64,000 nucleotides of DNA from a bacterium (GTDB taxonomy: Bacteria; Patescibacteria; CPR2; UBA1875; JAJYID01): contig JAUSJO010000002.1 of assembly GCA_030647205.1 (NCBI GenBank), forward strand, positions 62,001 through 126,000, in the 5' to 3' direction. Every line of letters begins with the position of its first letter. Within the stretch, counting starts at the first letter, position 1. The position numbers were made by a program, and so were the translations under genes. The notes under the pieces were generated by a model that saw nothing but the letters and a program-made list of their open reading frames with translations, was not told where the DNA came from and ran no database searches. Of this stretch, positions 50,702 through 58,225 are shown one piece after another.

Positions 50702-52212
50702 TAGCGTTATCACTGCTGGTCGTCTTCTCTCTTCTCGCTGCCGGCTGTTCTAACATCCCAAAGGAAATCCAGAAGGATGCGGATCAGCTGTCTAAGAGGA
50801 TTGAGGCAGCAAAGAAGAAGATCGGCGACAAGCAGTCCCAGTTCGAGGAGTTTAAAAACTCCGAGAGCTACGGCTTTCACAAGCCTTACTCCGAGAGGGA
50901 AAACTGGGCTGGTAAATTCGATGAGGCGAGAGCAAAGACAGACACCGCTCAAAGCCTATTCGATAACGAGCTCAAGCCCATACTCGATCGCGGCAAAGCG
51001 GAAGAAGCAGAAAATGCCAAAGCACAAATCAATCGCATCAATGCTACTCTCGACGAAGCCGACTACTTCGCTGACTATCCTGGCAACAGAGCTGAGTTTC
51101 TGAAGAAGGTAAAGGATGAAGGGAAGCAGATGATTCAAACTGCGAGCAACGATGTTGCTTCATCCCAGAAGTTTAGAGACGAACTCACAGCGCCAGTCGA
51201 AAAAGCAAAAGTTGATTTCCCCGGTAAGAAAGACGACCTGACTATGCGTCAGGCGGAGTTCAACCGGCGGGTCGATGAGTCGGCGACCGCTCTAACCTCG
51301 GCGAAGGCCCAGGAAGCGGCGGCAAGTCCCGACTATGCAGTCTGGGGAGATTCGTGTGTTACCATCACTACGAACAACGAATGGATAAAAGGCGAAGACC
51401 AAAATGTCCGAAACAAGCTGAACGAACTGCCAAGGTCCTATAGTTGGACTCTGGTTGATCAGCGTGAGGACTTCTTCGTCACAATCCAAAAAACGGTCTG
51501 GGATGATTGGGCCGAAATCGACAACGATAAGGACTATACCTACGAATCGCGGCAAGTTGACAGAGATACCTACGCGTATTTCGAAAGCCTGTCGGACGAA
51601 GACGCCCTTGACTTAGGGAAGATCGATCAGGATAAATGGAATTCCCTGAATATCGATCAGAGAGAGGGCCCAAACGATTCCACGGAGAAGTTCTACGTCG
51701 GTGACCTCCCGTACACCTGCTACCATAAATATTTGGTAGAGGAGAACGGACAGGTTCACGAGGAAGACTGGAAGGAAGTAGACGAGGCGACATTCGCAGC
51801 GAACGAGGCAGACCTAGGGATGGTTATTATGACCAAACCTGTCGGCTTGTACGAAGAGGATGTCATCAAGGTTGCTTCCCCTCCGGGCTTCGCTTATGTC
51901 GATAATCCGCGGTATGGCCAGTGGAACACGGATGGCAGTGGAAACTCATTCTGGGTTTTCTACGGCCAGTACGCCTTCATCAGTAACATGCTCGGTGGAA
52001 ACAGCATTTACCGAAATGACTGGGACACTTGGAACCGCGACTATCGCGGTAGGCAGCCGTACTATGGGAAAGATGAAGGTTACGGCACCTACTCTGGCAA
52101 CTATGCCGGAACGACCTATGGCCGTTCCGGCGGTATAGAAGCAGAGGATCCTAGTGTTCGTGAGGCCGGCTCAAGTGCAAGAGGCGGCGGTCCCGGTGGC
52201 GGAGGTAAATGA
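50671..52212 (+). CDS. Large lipoprotein with coiled-coil and Gly-rich end (DUF4247-like?)
   Basis: 513 residues. Signal peptide with lipobox LLAAGC (Cys26), so anchored to the outer face of the membrane. Residues about 30-215 are long charged helices (coiled coil). Residues about 220-420 form an unrecognised domain rich in Asp, Trp and Tyr (DYTYESRQVDRDTYAYFESL). The end (about 430-513) is Tyr/Gly-rich and finishes SSARGGGPGGGGK, similar to ends of DUF4247/DUF1190 lipoproteins found in DUF350 gene sets. Ribosome site GGAGGG. Confidence 0.7.
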   Translation: MLKQRLLQKVIALSLLVVFSLLAAGCSNIPKEIQKDADQLSKRIEAAKKKIGDKQSQFEEFKNSESYGFHKPYSERENWAGKFDEARAKTDTAQSLFDNELKPILDRGKAEEAENAKAQINRINATLDEADYFADYPGNRAEFLKKVKDEGKQMIQTASNDVASSQKFRDELTAPVEKAKVDFPGKKDDLTMRQAEFNRRVDESATALTSAKAQEAAASPDYAVWGDSCVTITTNNEWIKGEDQNVRNKLNELPRSYSWTLVDQREDFFVTIQKTVWDDWAEIDNDKDYTYESRQVDRDTYAYFESLSDEDALDLGKIDQDKWNSLNIDQREGPNDSTEKFYVGDLPYTCYHKYLVEENGQVHEEDWKEVDEATFAANEADLGMVIMTKPVGLYEEDVIKVASPPGFAYVDNPRYGQWNTDGSGNSFWVFYGQYAFISNMLGGNSIYRNDWDTWNRDYRGRQPYYGKDEGYGTYSGNYAGTTYGRSGGIEAEDPSVREAGSSARGGGPGGGGK

Positions 52213-52233
52213 CAAACAGGAAGGAGGGGCTAT

Positions 52234-53064
52234 ATGTCCTCTTGGAAATGGATAATCGTCGCAATACTGCTAAGTCTTGCAGTCCTCTACATCGTAAAGA
52301 AGTGGCTGGACTACAGGACGCCGTATGACGATGACAAGTGCGTCATTGAAGACTGCAACATGGCAGTCTCACTTCGGAGAATCGGTTGGTTTATCGGTAT
52401 CGCTTTAGCGCTGGCCGGTTCTCTTACTAGCATTACCAAGGACGTCGATGGGTTACTTGAGTTCCTTATGGATTTCGCGATAGCATTCATACTGCTGAAC
52501 ATAGCAGGGATGCTCGCGAATAAAGTAATCTTACCGAGAGTGAATAACAGCGAAGAGATCGGTAAAGGAAACGTTGCTGTTGGCCTTCTCGAGGCAGGAG
52601 TGTATATCGGCCTCGGGACTCTTCTATTCGGAGCCTTCACCGGTTCCGGAGGAGGAACGCTTTCCGCTGCGGTTTTCGGTTCAGTCGGCGTACTGTTGTT
52701 TATCCTGCTGTTTAAGATTATCGATTGGGTTACACCGATCGACCTCTCCACAGAAATATCGGGAGGGAGTCTTGCAGCAGCCATGTCAACAATCGGCGAT
52801 TTGCTTTCGCTAGGGCTTATCCTTGGCGTCAGCATTGCAGGCCCCTTTGAGGGTTGGGCAAAAGACTTCCAGTCATTTGCCGTTAGCGCAGTGTTGGGAG
52901 TCGTCGCCCTCATGGTGATACAGAAGCTGGTTGACTGGTTTTTCCTGCCTAAAGTCACAATCAACGATGAAATCAGGTCAGGCAATCTGGCCTCGATGGT
53001 GCTCGTAGAAGGCACCACGCTGGCAGTAGTAATAGTAGCCAGCGTGATGCTGGTTACCTTCTAG
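52234..53064 (+). CDS. DUF350 (YjfL-like) membrane protein
   Basis: 276 residues, about eight helices. Four copies of the pattern acidic loop - Gly-N-x-A - helix are visible: CNMAVSLRRIGWFIGIALALAG, GNVAVGLLEAGVYIG, GSLAAAMSTIGDLLSLG and GNLASMVLVEGTTLAVV, i.e. two tandem DUF350 units. In E. coli the YjfL member sits in a Psp/glutathionylspermidine-type operon. Probably a transporter or channel for a stress or polyamine-linked process. Followed by a strong hairpin before the spermidine-synthase gene. Confidence 0.85.
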   Translation: MSSWKWIIVAILLSLAVLYIVKKWLDYRTPYDDDKCVIEDCNMAVSLRRIGWFIGIALALAGSLTSITKDVDGLLEFLMDFAIAFILLNIAGMLANKVILPRVNNSEEIGKGNVAVGLLEAGVYIGLGTLLFGAFTGSGGGTLSAAVFGSVGVLLFILLFKIIDWVTPIDLSTEISGGSLAAAMSTIGDLLSLGLILGVSIAGPFEGWAKDFQSFAVSAVLGVVALMVIQKLVDWFFLPKVTINDEIRSGNLASMVLVEGTTLAVVIVASVMLVTF

Positions 53065-53072
53065 TCAAGTCA

Positions 53073-53108
53073 TGCCCTCCCCGGTTCGTAAAAAAACCGG
53101 GGAGGGCA
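53073..53108 (+). promoter_or_regulatory. Strong intercistronic hairpin before the spermidine-synthase gene
   Basis: TGCCCTCCCCGGTT pairs perfectly over 14 bp with AACCGGGGAGGGCA around an 8-nt loop. There is no T run after it, so it is not a standard terminator; it could stabilise or separate the two parts of the mRNA. Confidence 0.7.
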
Positions 53109-53129
53109 CAAATGCATTGGAGGGTTCAA

Positions 53130-54848
53130 ATGAGCACAGTCGAAGGCGTAGTGCCGATGGTTGGTAAAGATTCGCGGATCAAGAAGCATACTCCAAGTAT
53201 TCTGCTTGGGGCGACCATGTTCTTCACCGGAGGAGCTGGTCTGGTTGCCGAGTATATTTTAAGTACTGTTAGTACTTATGTTCTTGGCAACTCGATTGAG
53301 CAGTTTTCTGTGGTAATCGCCCTTTCGCTCCTCATGATGGGGGTCGCCAGCTTGTTACAGAAGTTTATAAGCGACAAAAATATCATAGAGAAGTTCATCG
53401 GTGCCGAGATACTACTAGCTCTGCTCATCGGTTTCTCACCGATTGCTATGTATGCGGCTTATGGAACAGTCAAAGACCATTTTGCGCTGATCCAGTACAG
53501 CTTCATTGTATCAATCGGTTTCATCATCGGACTGGAAATACCTCTGGTCATGAGGATTAATGAGAAGTACATCAAGGGGCTTAGTACGAACATTGCTAGT
53601 ACACTGTCACTCGACTATGTTGGCAGTTTCGTCTTCGCTCTTCTCTGGGTGTTTTTCCTGCTCAGGAAGTTCCCTCTTACGGAGATCAGCTTCATAATGG
53701 CTTTCGTTAATCTCCTTGTAGCCAGTGTTACTTTTTGCTACTTCGCCAAGGCGGGGTTGGTAAAAAAGTGGACAAGAATCCTCGTAGTGATAACTGCTAC
53801 CTTCTGCCTTATAATCTTTGGTTTCGTTTCGAACCGAGGTTGGGCTATGGAGCTGCAGCAGAAACTATATGATGATCCGATTGTCTACAGCGAGACGACC
53901 AAGTATCAACAGCTGGTCATGACGGAGTCGAAATCCCTTGGGGAATATTCGCTCTTCATCAATGGAAACAAGCAGTTTTCCAGCCTGGATGAGCATATCT
54001 ATCATGAAATGCTCGTACATCCGGTCATGACGCTTGTTCCTGACCACTCGCAGGTACTGGTAGTTGGCGGTGGAGATGGTCTGGCTGTCAGGGAGCTCCT
54101 TAAGTATCCGGACGTGGAGAATGTCGACCTTGTCGATATTGATCCTGGGATGATCCGGTTTTCTACGGAAAATCCGATCATGTCCCAGCTCAACAAGGGA
54201 TCCTTCAAGGATGCAAGAGTTCATGCTTCTGCTTCCGAGGGAGTCAAACCTGGTACCCTAAACAGGCCAGTCTTCAAGGGGAACGATCAGTTCAATGATA
54301 AAGGCCGGGAGATGGTAGATCAGGTAGCATCTGTCAATATCTTCACGGTAGATGCTGACCTCTTCGTCGGACCTGAAAACGGCAAAAGGTATAACGTTAT
54401 CATTGTTGACCTGCCGGATCCCGAGTCTGTGGAACTTTCCAAGCTTTACAGCCAGGAGTTCTACAGGAAGTTAAATCGGCTTCTCAGTGATACCGGTGCG
54501 ATTGTGGTTCAATCCACATCTCCCTATCACGCGAAGGAAGCTTACCTCACGATCAACCGGACGATTGACGCTTCTGGTTTCAGTACTCTTCCCTATCACG
54601 TAAACGTACCTTCGTTCGGTGACTGGGGTTGGGTGATGGCAACCAAAAAGACAACTTCGGTTGACATGAAGGAGGAAATAGCCGCTGGCTCTTTTCCTTC
54701 TGATACACAGTACATCACACAGGACGTGTTCTTGGGATCCACAGTTTTTGGCAAAGGCTGGTTGGACTCCGAAAACACAGACATTAGCACCTTAATGAAC
54801 CCGGTCATACTAGACCGATATGTCCATGACGGATGGAAAGTAGATTAG
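53130..54848 (+). CDS. speE: Membrane-fused spermidine synthase (polyamine aminopropyltransferase)
   Basis: 572 residues. The first half has about seven helices (about 15-240). The second half is a Rossmann aminopropyltransferase: QQLVMTESKSLGEYSLFINGNKQF, the SAM-type loop VLVVGGGDGLAVRELL (near 308-323), VDLVDIDPGM, VIIVDLPDPESVELSKLYS with catalytic Asp, and SPYHAKEAYLTINRTI. ATG 53130 follows TTGGAGGG; an earlier in-frame ATG at 53112 is inside the spacing after the hairpin. The fusion with membrane helices is the type found next to DUF350 genes. Aminopropyl donor and acceptor are not proven. Confidence 0.9.
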   Translation: MSTVEGVVPMVGKDSRIKKHTPSILLGATMFFTGGAGLVAEYILSTVSTYVLGNSIEQFSVVIALSLLMMGVASLLQKFISDKNIIEKFIGAEILLALLIGFSPIAMYAAYGTVKDHFALIQYSFIVSIGFIIGLEIPLVMRINEKYIKGLSTNIASTLSLDYVGSFVFALLWVFFLLRKFPLTEISFIMAFVNLLVASVTFCYFAKAGLVKKWTRILVVITATFCLIIFGFVSNRGWAMELQQKLYDDPIVYSETTKYQQLVMTESKSLGEYSLFINGNKQFSSLDEHIYHEMLVHPVMTLVPDHSQVLVVGGGDGLAVRELLKYPDVENVDLVDIDPGMIRFSTENPIMSQLNKGSFKDARVHASASEGVKPGTLNRPVFKGNDQFNDKGREMVDQVASVNIFTVDADLFVGPENGKRYNVIIVDLPDPESVELSKLYSQEFYRKLNRLLSDTGAIVVQSTSPYHAKEAYLTINRTIDASGFSTLPYHVNVPSFGDWGWVMATKKTTSVDMKEEIAAGSFPSDTQYITQDVFLGSTVFGKGWLDSENTDISTLMNPVILDRYVHDGWKVD

Positions 54849-54872
54849 CTACTCCCATCTGCGGGATACAAA

Positions 54873-54904
54873 GGGGCTGCGCTTAGGCGCGGCCCCTTTT
54901 TCTT
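54873..54904 (+). terminator. Terminator of the TelA-DUF350-speE operon
   Basis: GGGGCTGCGC pairs (one G-T) with GCGCGGCCCC around TTAG, then TTTTTCTTTT. Confidence 0.95.
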
Positions 54905-54936
54905 TTGCTAATATACACATCAAATCGACAAAAATG

Positions 54937-54962
54937 TTGACATTTATAAATGTTTATGTCAA
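54937..54962 (+). promoter_or_regulatory. Palindromic promoter/operator region of the 55.0 kb gene
   Basis: TTGACAT and ATGTCAA form an inverted repeat 26 bp long, with a nested palindrome CATTTATAAATG (54941-54952). TTGACA serves as -35; the -10 is less clear. The symmetry suggests a repressor site. The leader then has TAAAGA/TCTTTA (54978-54994) and GCAATTTGAAA. Confidence 0.5.
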
Positions 54963-55028
54963 AATCATAATTATATTTAAAGATCACCTCTTTATTAGCA
55001 ATTTGAAAAAACTAGGAAGGGAGAACCG

Positions 55029-55343
55029 ATGTACTACCTTGCACTCGCTATACTTAGTATTGGGCCGATATTTATCGCTTTGGTAGTCAACCACTGGCTT
55101 CTTATGGCCAGCGGCAAAAAACAGCAACTGGAGGGGATTGCGGCTTTTAAGCCAATCTATCTCATCATGCCCTTTCTGGCACTCATGGCCCAAGACGCTT
55201 TCAAGGATGACTCATTCTTGTACTGGGTCGCGTGTGTCGAGTTTATAGTATCAATTGTCGGTGTAGGTTCGGTTGTGTCTTATGCAACAATCAAAGGAGT
55301 AAATAAGGTTGCGTCAGAACCGGTAAAGCACCAGGGCAAATAA
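55029..55343 (+). CDS. Small membrane protein, unknown function
   Basis: 104 residues with an N-terminal helix (about 2-25), a helix at about 45-58, and a third at about 66-92, then a basic end. Start preceded by AGGAAGGGAG. Single-gene cassette with its own promoter and terminator. No family recognised. Confidence 0.65.
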   Translation: MYYLALAILSIGPIFIALVVNHWLLMASGKKQQLEGIAAFKPIYLIMPFLALMAQDAFKDDSFLYWVACVEFIVSIVGVGSVVSYATIKGVNKVASEPVKHQGK

Positions 55344-55373
55344 CTGTCCCATTTCCTTTAACGTTAGTATTGG

Positions 55374-55403
55374 GCCCCACTGAAAAGTGGGGCTTTTTCT
55401 TTT
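55374..55403 (+). terminator. Terminator of the 55.0 kb gene
   Basis: GCCCCAC pairs with GTGGGGC around TGAAAA, then TTTTTCTTTT. Confidence 0.9.
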
Positions 55404-55417
55404 GTAGCTTGAAAGAA

Positions 55418-55447
55418 ATGAAAGCAGAGTTTAAGATATTAAAGTAG
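55418..55447 (+). repeat. Gene-end repeat, copy R3
   Basis: ATGAAAGCAGAGTTTAAGAT and onward codes MKAEFKILK then a stop, matching the phosphodiesterase tail MKAELKLLT. It sits between the preceding terminator and the first gene of the two-helix array. Confidence 0.65.
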
Positions 55448-55449
55448 TT

Positions 55450-55791
55450 ATGTTAAATAAAATACTAAGAGTAGTTGATAAGAAATCTTTTACAAAAGTA
55501 TCTCTTTTGGCATTGCTTTTAACGTGTGTAGCTCTTTTACTGTTAAATTCATTTCCTTTGAGTAGCAAAGTCTTTTTGTATAATGACTGTCCACCACCCA
55601 TGCTTTGTGACTCCGAAGGAGTTACAAGCGGATATGGATTTCCTTGGATATTTAAAACAGAAGGAACTTTATCTGGTTCTGAAATTAATTTTGGCTTTCT
55701 GGCTTTAGATTTCCTTTTTTATTTTATTATTTCGTTTGTTCTATTCTCTATGTTTTATAATATAAAAAATAATAAAAAAAGAAATAAATGA
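55450..55791 (+). CDS. Two-helix membrane protein, YGFP array member 1
   Basis: 113 residues: basic N-terminus, helix (about 17-37), an external loop with CPPPMLCDSE and SGYGFPWIFK, then a C-terminal helix (about 82-105) in LDFLFYFIISF. This plan (Cys-Pro loop, YGFP/GWP, K/R then a C-terminal LxFLFYF helix) recurs in the five genes that follow. Function unknown. It directly follows gene-end repeat R3 and overlaps member 2 by 4 nt. Confidence 0.75.
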   Translation: MLNKILRVVDKKSFTKVSLLALLLTCVALLLLNSFPLSSKVFLYNDCPPPMLCDSEGVTSGYGFPWIFKTEGTLSGSEINFGFLALDFLFYFIISFVLFSMFYNIKNNKKRNK

Positions 55792-56126
55792 TTACAAAAA
55801 AGCAGTTTACAATATCCTTGGTCGCAGCCTTAGTCTTGTCTTCTCTTTTTATGGTTTTAACTGGTTTTGTTCTTGAGGGAGAGGTTGTAAGGAGTACGGG
55901 ATGTGAACCATACCCATATCCTGACTGTCCAAGCAGTGCAACGTATGGTTTTGGATGGCCTCTAGACTATAGGGAAGTAGTAAGTCTAAGTGGGCTGTCT
56001 CTCCACGCTGAAACAGACTACGACTATTTGAATGGTGCTTTAGACTTTCTATTCTATTTTATCCCAACCCTCGTCATTCTTTATCTTTTATTTCTTCTAA
56101 AAGATCGTAGAGAGGTAAACAATTGA
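55788..56126 (+). CDS. Two-helix membrane protein, YGFP array member 2
   Basis: 112 residues. Starts MITKKQFTISLVAALVL like member 4. Loop CEPYPYPDCPSSATYGFGWPLDYREV followed by the final helix GALDFLFYFIPTLVILYLL. Overlaps neighbours by 4 nt on both sides (ATGA). Closest in the array to member 5, which shares the CxPxPxPDC pattern. Confidence 0.75.
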   Translation: MITKKQFTISLVAALVLSSLFMVLTGFVLEGEVVRSTGCEPYPYPDCPSSATYGFGWPLDYREVVSLSGLSLHAETDYDYLNGALDFLFYFIPTLVILYLLFLLKDRREVNN

Positions 56127-56494
56127 TTACAACCAAAAAACCAACTAAAAAAACTATACTTGTAGGTATTATTATCTCTTTTCTATTATTAGTTGTGACT
56201 ACTATAGGTGTCGGATATGACGAATGTATATCTGATATCTTTGCTGAGACTTTTTCCAAGGAATATCACTACTTTGGGTTTGGTGAATATTGTGAGCAAC
56301 GATCTAATCTCAGCTTTATACCCGGTTATGGCCAAGGATTCCCTTTTACTGCAATTAAGTGGGACGGAGGAGATTCTGCACCTGCTCCCTTGCTGGTTCT
56401 GTCAGGAATCGTTCTAAACTGGATTATTTATTTTGTACCGATATTTTTTATCCTTTATCTTTACCAATTAGTTAAAAGTCAAAAGAAACAATGA
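56123..56494 (+). CDS. Two-helix membrane protein, YGFP array member 3
   Basis: 123 residues, TTG start at 56123 overlapping the previous stop. The loop is longer and altered (DECISDIFAE, EYCEQRSNLSF, PGYGQGFPFTAIKW), and the final helix is LNWIIYFVPIFFILYLYQL. The most divergent member but with the same plan. Confidence 0.7.
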   Translation: MITTKKPTKKTILVGIIISFLLLVVTTIGVGYDECISDIFAETFSKEYHYFGFGEYCEQRSNLSFIPGYGQGFPFTAIKWDGGDSAPAPLLVLSGIVLNWIIYFVPIFFILYLYQLVKSQKKQ

Positions 56495-56826
56495 TTACAA
56501 AGAAACAGCTTAAAATATCAATCTTGGTAAGCTTTGGATCCACCATAGTAGCAATGATTTTAATGTGGCTTGTTCCAGTCGGTACCTGCTGGTATAACGA
56601 GCATCCGAATACTCCCGGCTTCCCGCCTACGGTCGACTTTTTTAACAGTTGCCCCTCATATGGGTTTCCCCAAAGAATCAAACCATGTTGTGACAACTAT
56701 CTTTCTGACATAATAATTATTTCTTTAATAATTGATACTATTATTGTTATTCTTATTAGTTTTCTTTTGAGTATTTCCTGCCTTTACCTAATAAATTATT
56801 TAAAAAAATCACGGAGAAGTAAGTAA
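56491..56826 (+). CDS. Two-helix membrane protein, YGFP array member 4
   Basis: 111 residues. MITKKQLKISILVSFG start, loop with CWYNEHPNTPGFPP, NSCPSYGFPQRIKPCC, and a long C-terminal hydrophobic stretch. Has extra cysteines in the loop, which may form disulfides outside the cell. Overlaps member 3 by 4 nt. Confidence 0.72.
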   Translation: MITKKQLKISILVSFGSTIVAMILMWLVPVGTCWYNEHPNTPGFPPTVDFFNSCPSYGFPQRIKPCCDNYLSDIIIISLIIDTIIVILISFLLSISCLYLINYLKKSRRSK

Positions 56827-57162
56827 ATGGCTAAAAAGAAACAAATAATAATATCTTTCTGTTTTGCTGCTGTCATATCAGTTGCAATTTCGACATTAAC
56901 TGGACAATTTATAGATAGAGGTAGCGAAATAATCTCGGACGGATGTAAGCCTACTCCCTTCCCCGATTGTGCAAGTACTAGCTTGGTCAAATATGGTTGG
57001 CCACTGATATTTAAAGAAGTAAAAACAGGTAGTGGTGATGTTGCCATAGACATAATAAAATATAACTATTCCAATGTAGCATTAGATTCTCTTTTTTACT
57101 TTATCCCAGCTTTTGTAATAACTTTTCTCTTTTTGTCTTTGAGAAATGAAAGCAGGGCTTAA
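56827..57162 (+). CDS. Two-helix membrane protein, YGFP array member 5
   Basis: 111 residues. Loop CKPTPFPDCASTSLVKYGWPLIFKEV, final helix VALDSLFYFIPAFVITFLFL. Starts on the base after the previous stop. Its last codons run through gene-end repeat R4 in another frame, so its present C-terminus (SLRNESRA) was partly formed by the repeat. Confidence 0.74.
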   Translation: MAKKKQIIISFCFAAVISVAISTLTGQFIDRGSEIISDGCKPTPFPDCASTSLVKYGWPLIFKEVKTGSGDVAIDIIKYNYSNVALDSLFYFIPAFVITFLFLSLRNESRA

Positions 57163-57174
57163 GATATTAAGGTA
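57146..57174 (+). repeat. Gene-end repeat, copy R4
   Basis: ATGAAAGCAGGGCTTAAGAT and onward codes MKAGLKILR then a stop, the same tail as R1-R3. It lies across the end of array member 5 and ends just before the start of member 6. Confidence 0.65.
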
Positions 57175-57486
57175 ATGAAAAAACTTATGATTACAAAAAA
57201 TAATATATTGAAAATATTTATAATCAGCTTTCTTTTGGCACTTATTTTAACAGTTTTAACGTCGATATTTTTCACTAGGTATACTACTCCGCAATGCACC
57301 CCTTACGAAATTTGCCCGGATTTGGCAATTCAAAATTATGGATTTCCTTTTGTCATTAAAGATACTTATCTCAATCAAGGGGTTTCTATAACTAGTCTGT
57401 CTTTGAATTTTATGATTTATTTCTTCATTTCAGTTGTTATGCTCTCTGTCTTTTACATTTTGGAAAATCGTTCAAAGAAAAAATAG
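57175..57486 (+). CDS. Two-helix membrane protein, YGFP array member 6
   Basis: 103 residues. Starts MKKLMITKNN; ATG 57187 (MITKNNIL) would match the array start better. Loop CTPYEICPDLAIQNYGFPFVIKD, final helix LNFMIYFFISVVMLSVFYIL. Like member 1 it follows directly after a gene-end repeat. Last gene of the array; no clear terminator before the next promoter. Confidence 0.72.
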   Translation: MKKLMITKNNILKIFIISFLLALILTVLTSIFFTRYTTPQCTPYEICPDLAIQNYGFPFVIKDTYLNQGVSITSLSLNFMIYFFISVVMLSVFYILENRSKKK

Positions 57487-57488
57487 GC

Positions 57489-57517
57489 TTGACTTTTGGG
57501 CTAATGTGTGATAGTAT
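57489..57517 (+). promoter_or_regulatory. Promoter of the uracil-DNA glycosylase gene
   Basis: TTGACT (57489-57494) and TAGTAT (57512-57517), 17-bp spacer. Confidence 0.6.
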
Positions 57518-57552
57518 GGGTTCAACGTTTTGAAGTTCTCAAAAATCTATAA

Positions 57553-58206
57553 ATGAAAATAACCGAGGAAAATATTGCTAATGCTGATGATTTATCAGCC
57601 GTTGATGAACTCGTTTCAAAGTGCGAGCGATGCTCTTTATATAAAACGAAAACGAAAGACGTTACGGGTATTGGCAGTGAAAAAGCTCAAGTGATGTTTA
57701 TCGGAGAGGCACCAGGAAAAGATGAGGATTTACAAGGAGAACCGTTTGTCGGACGCGCCGGACAGCTTTTGACCGAACTAATTCAAGGTTTAGGTTGGGA
57801 GCGAAAGGACGTATATATCGCAAACGTTTTAAAACACCGCCCACCGAATAACCGAGATCCATTGCCGGAAGAAGCGGAAATGTGTTGGCCATATCTGAAG
57901 CAGCAAATTAAGATTATAGATCCAAAACTAATCGTATTTCTAGGCAGACACGCAATGAACAGGTTTTTCCCGGCACTCAAAATTTCAGAGTGTCACGGAA
58001 ATGCATTTAGAAAAGATTTCAACGGACGAAAACAAGTATTTCTAGCTTTATATCACCCTGCGGTAGCAATCTACAACGGCAATATGAAAAAGACATTAGA
58101 AGAAGATTTTGATAAAATTCCAAAAATTTTAAAGAAGATAAATGAAGAAGGTTTAAATAATAATAACGATAATAATAAAGAAACAGAGCAAACTAAACTA
58201 TTTTAA
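57553..58206 (+). CDS. Family 4-type uracil-DNA glycosylase
   Basis: 217 residues. Removes uracil from DNA. Motif 1 GEAPGKDEDLQGEPFVGRAGQLL (near 51-73), a central NVLKHRPPNNRDP and the C-terminal HPAVAIYN. Family 4 enzymes hold a 4Fe-4S cluster with four Cys; here CERC (24-27) and a later Cys (EMCWPY) are present but the usual KCRPP reads KHRPP, so one ligand is His or the cluster differs. Asn-rich C-terminal tail. Followed by the RNase J gene. Confidence 0.9.
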   Translation: MKITEENIANADDLSAVDELVSKCERCSLYKTKTKDVTGIGSEKAQVMFIGEAPGKDEDLQGEPFVGRAGQLLTELIQGLGWERKDVYIANVLKHRPPNNRDPLPEEAEMCWPYLKQQIKIIDPKLIVFLGRHAMNRFFPALKISECHGNAFRKDFNGRKQVFLALYHPAVAIYNGNMKKTLEEDFDKIPKILKKINEEGLNNNNDNNKETEQTKLF

Positions 58207-58225
58207 AAAAGTAAAAGAACTCTAA

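Noticed and set aside
46932..57486. Prophage or integrative element with integrase
   Set aside because: No integrase, transposase, capsid, terminase or tRNA attachment site is visible; only gene-end repeats are seen.
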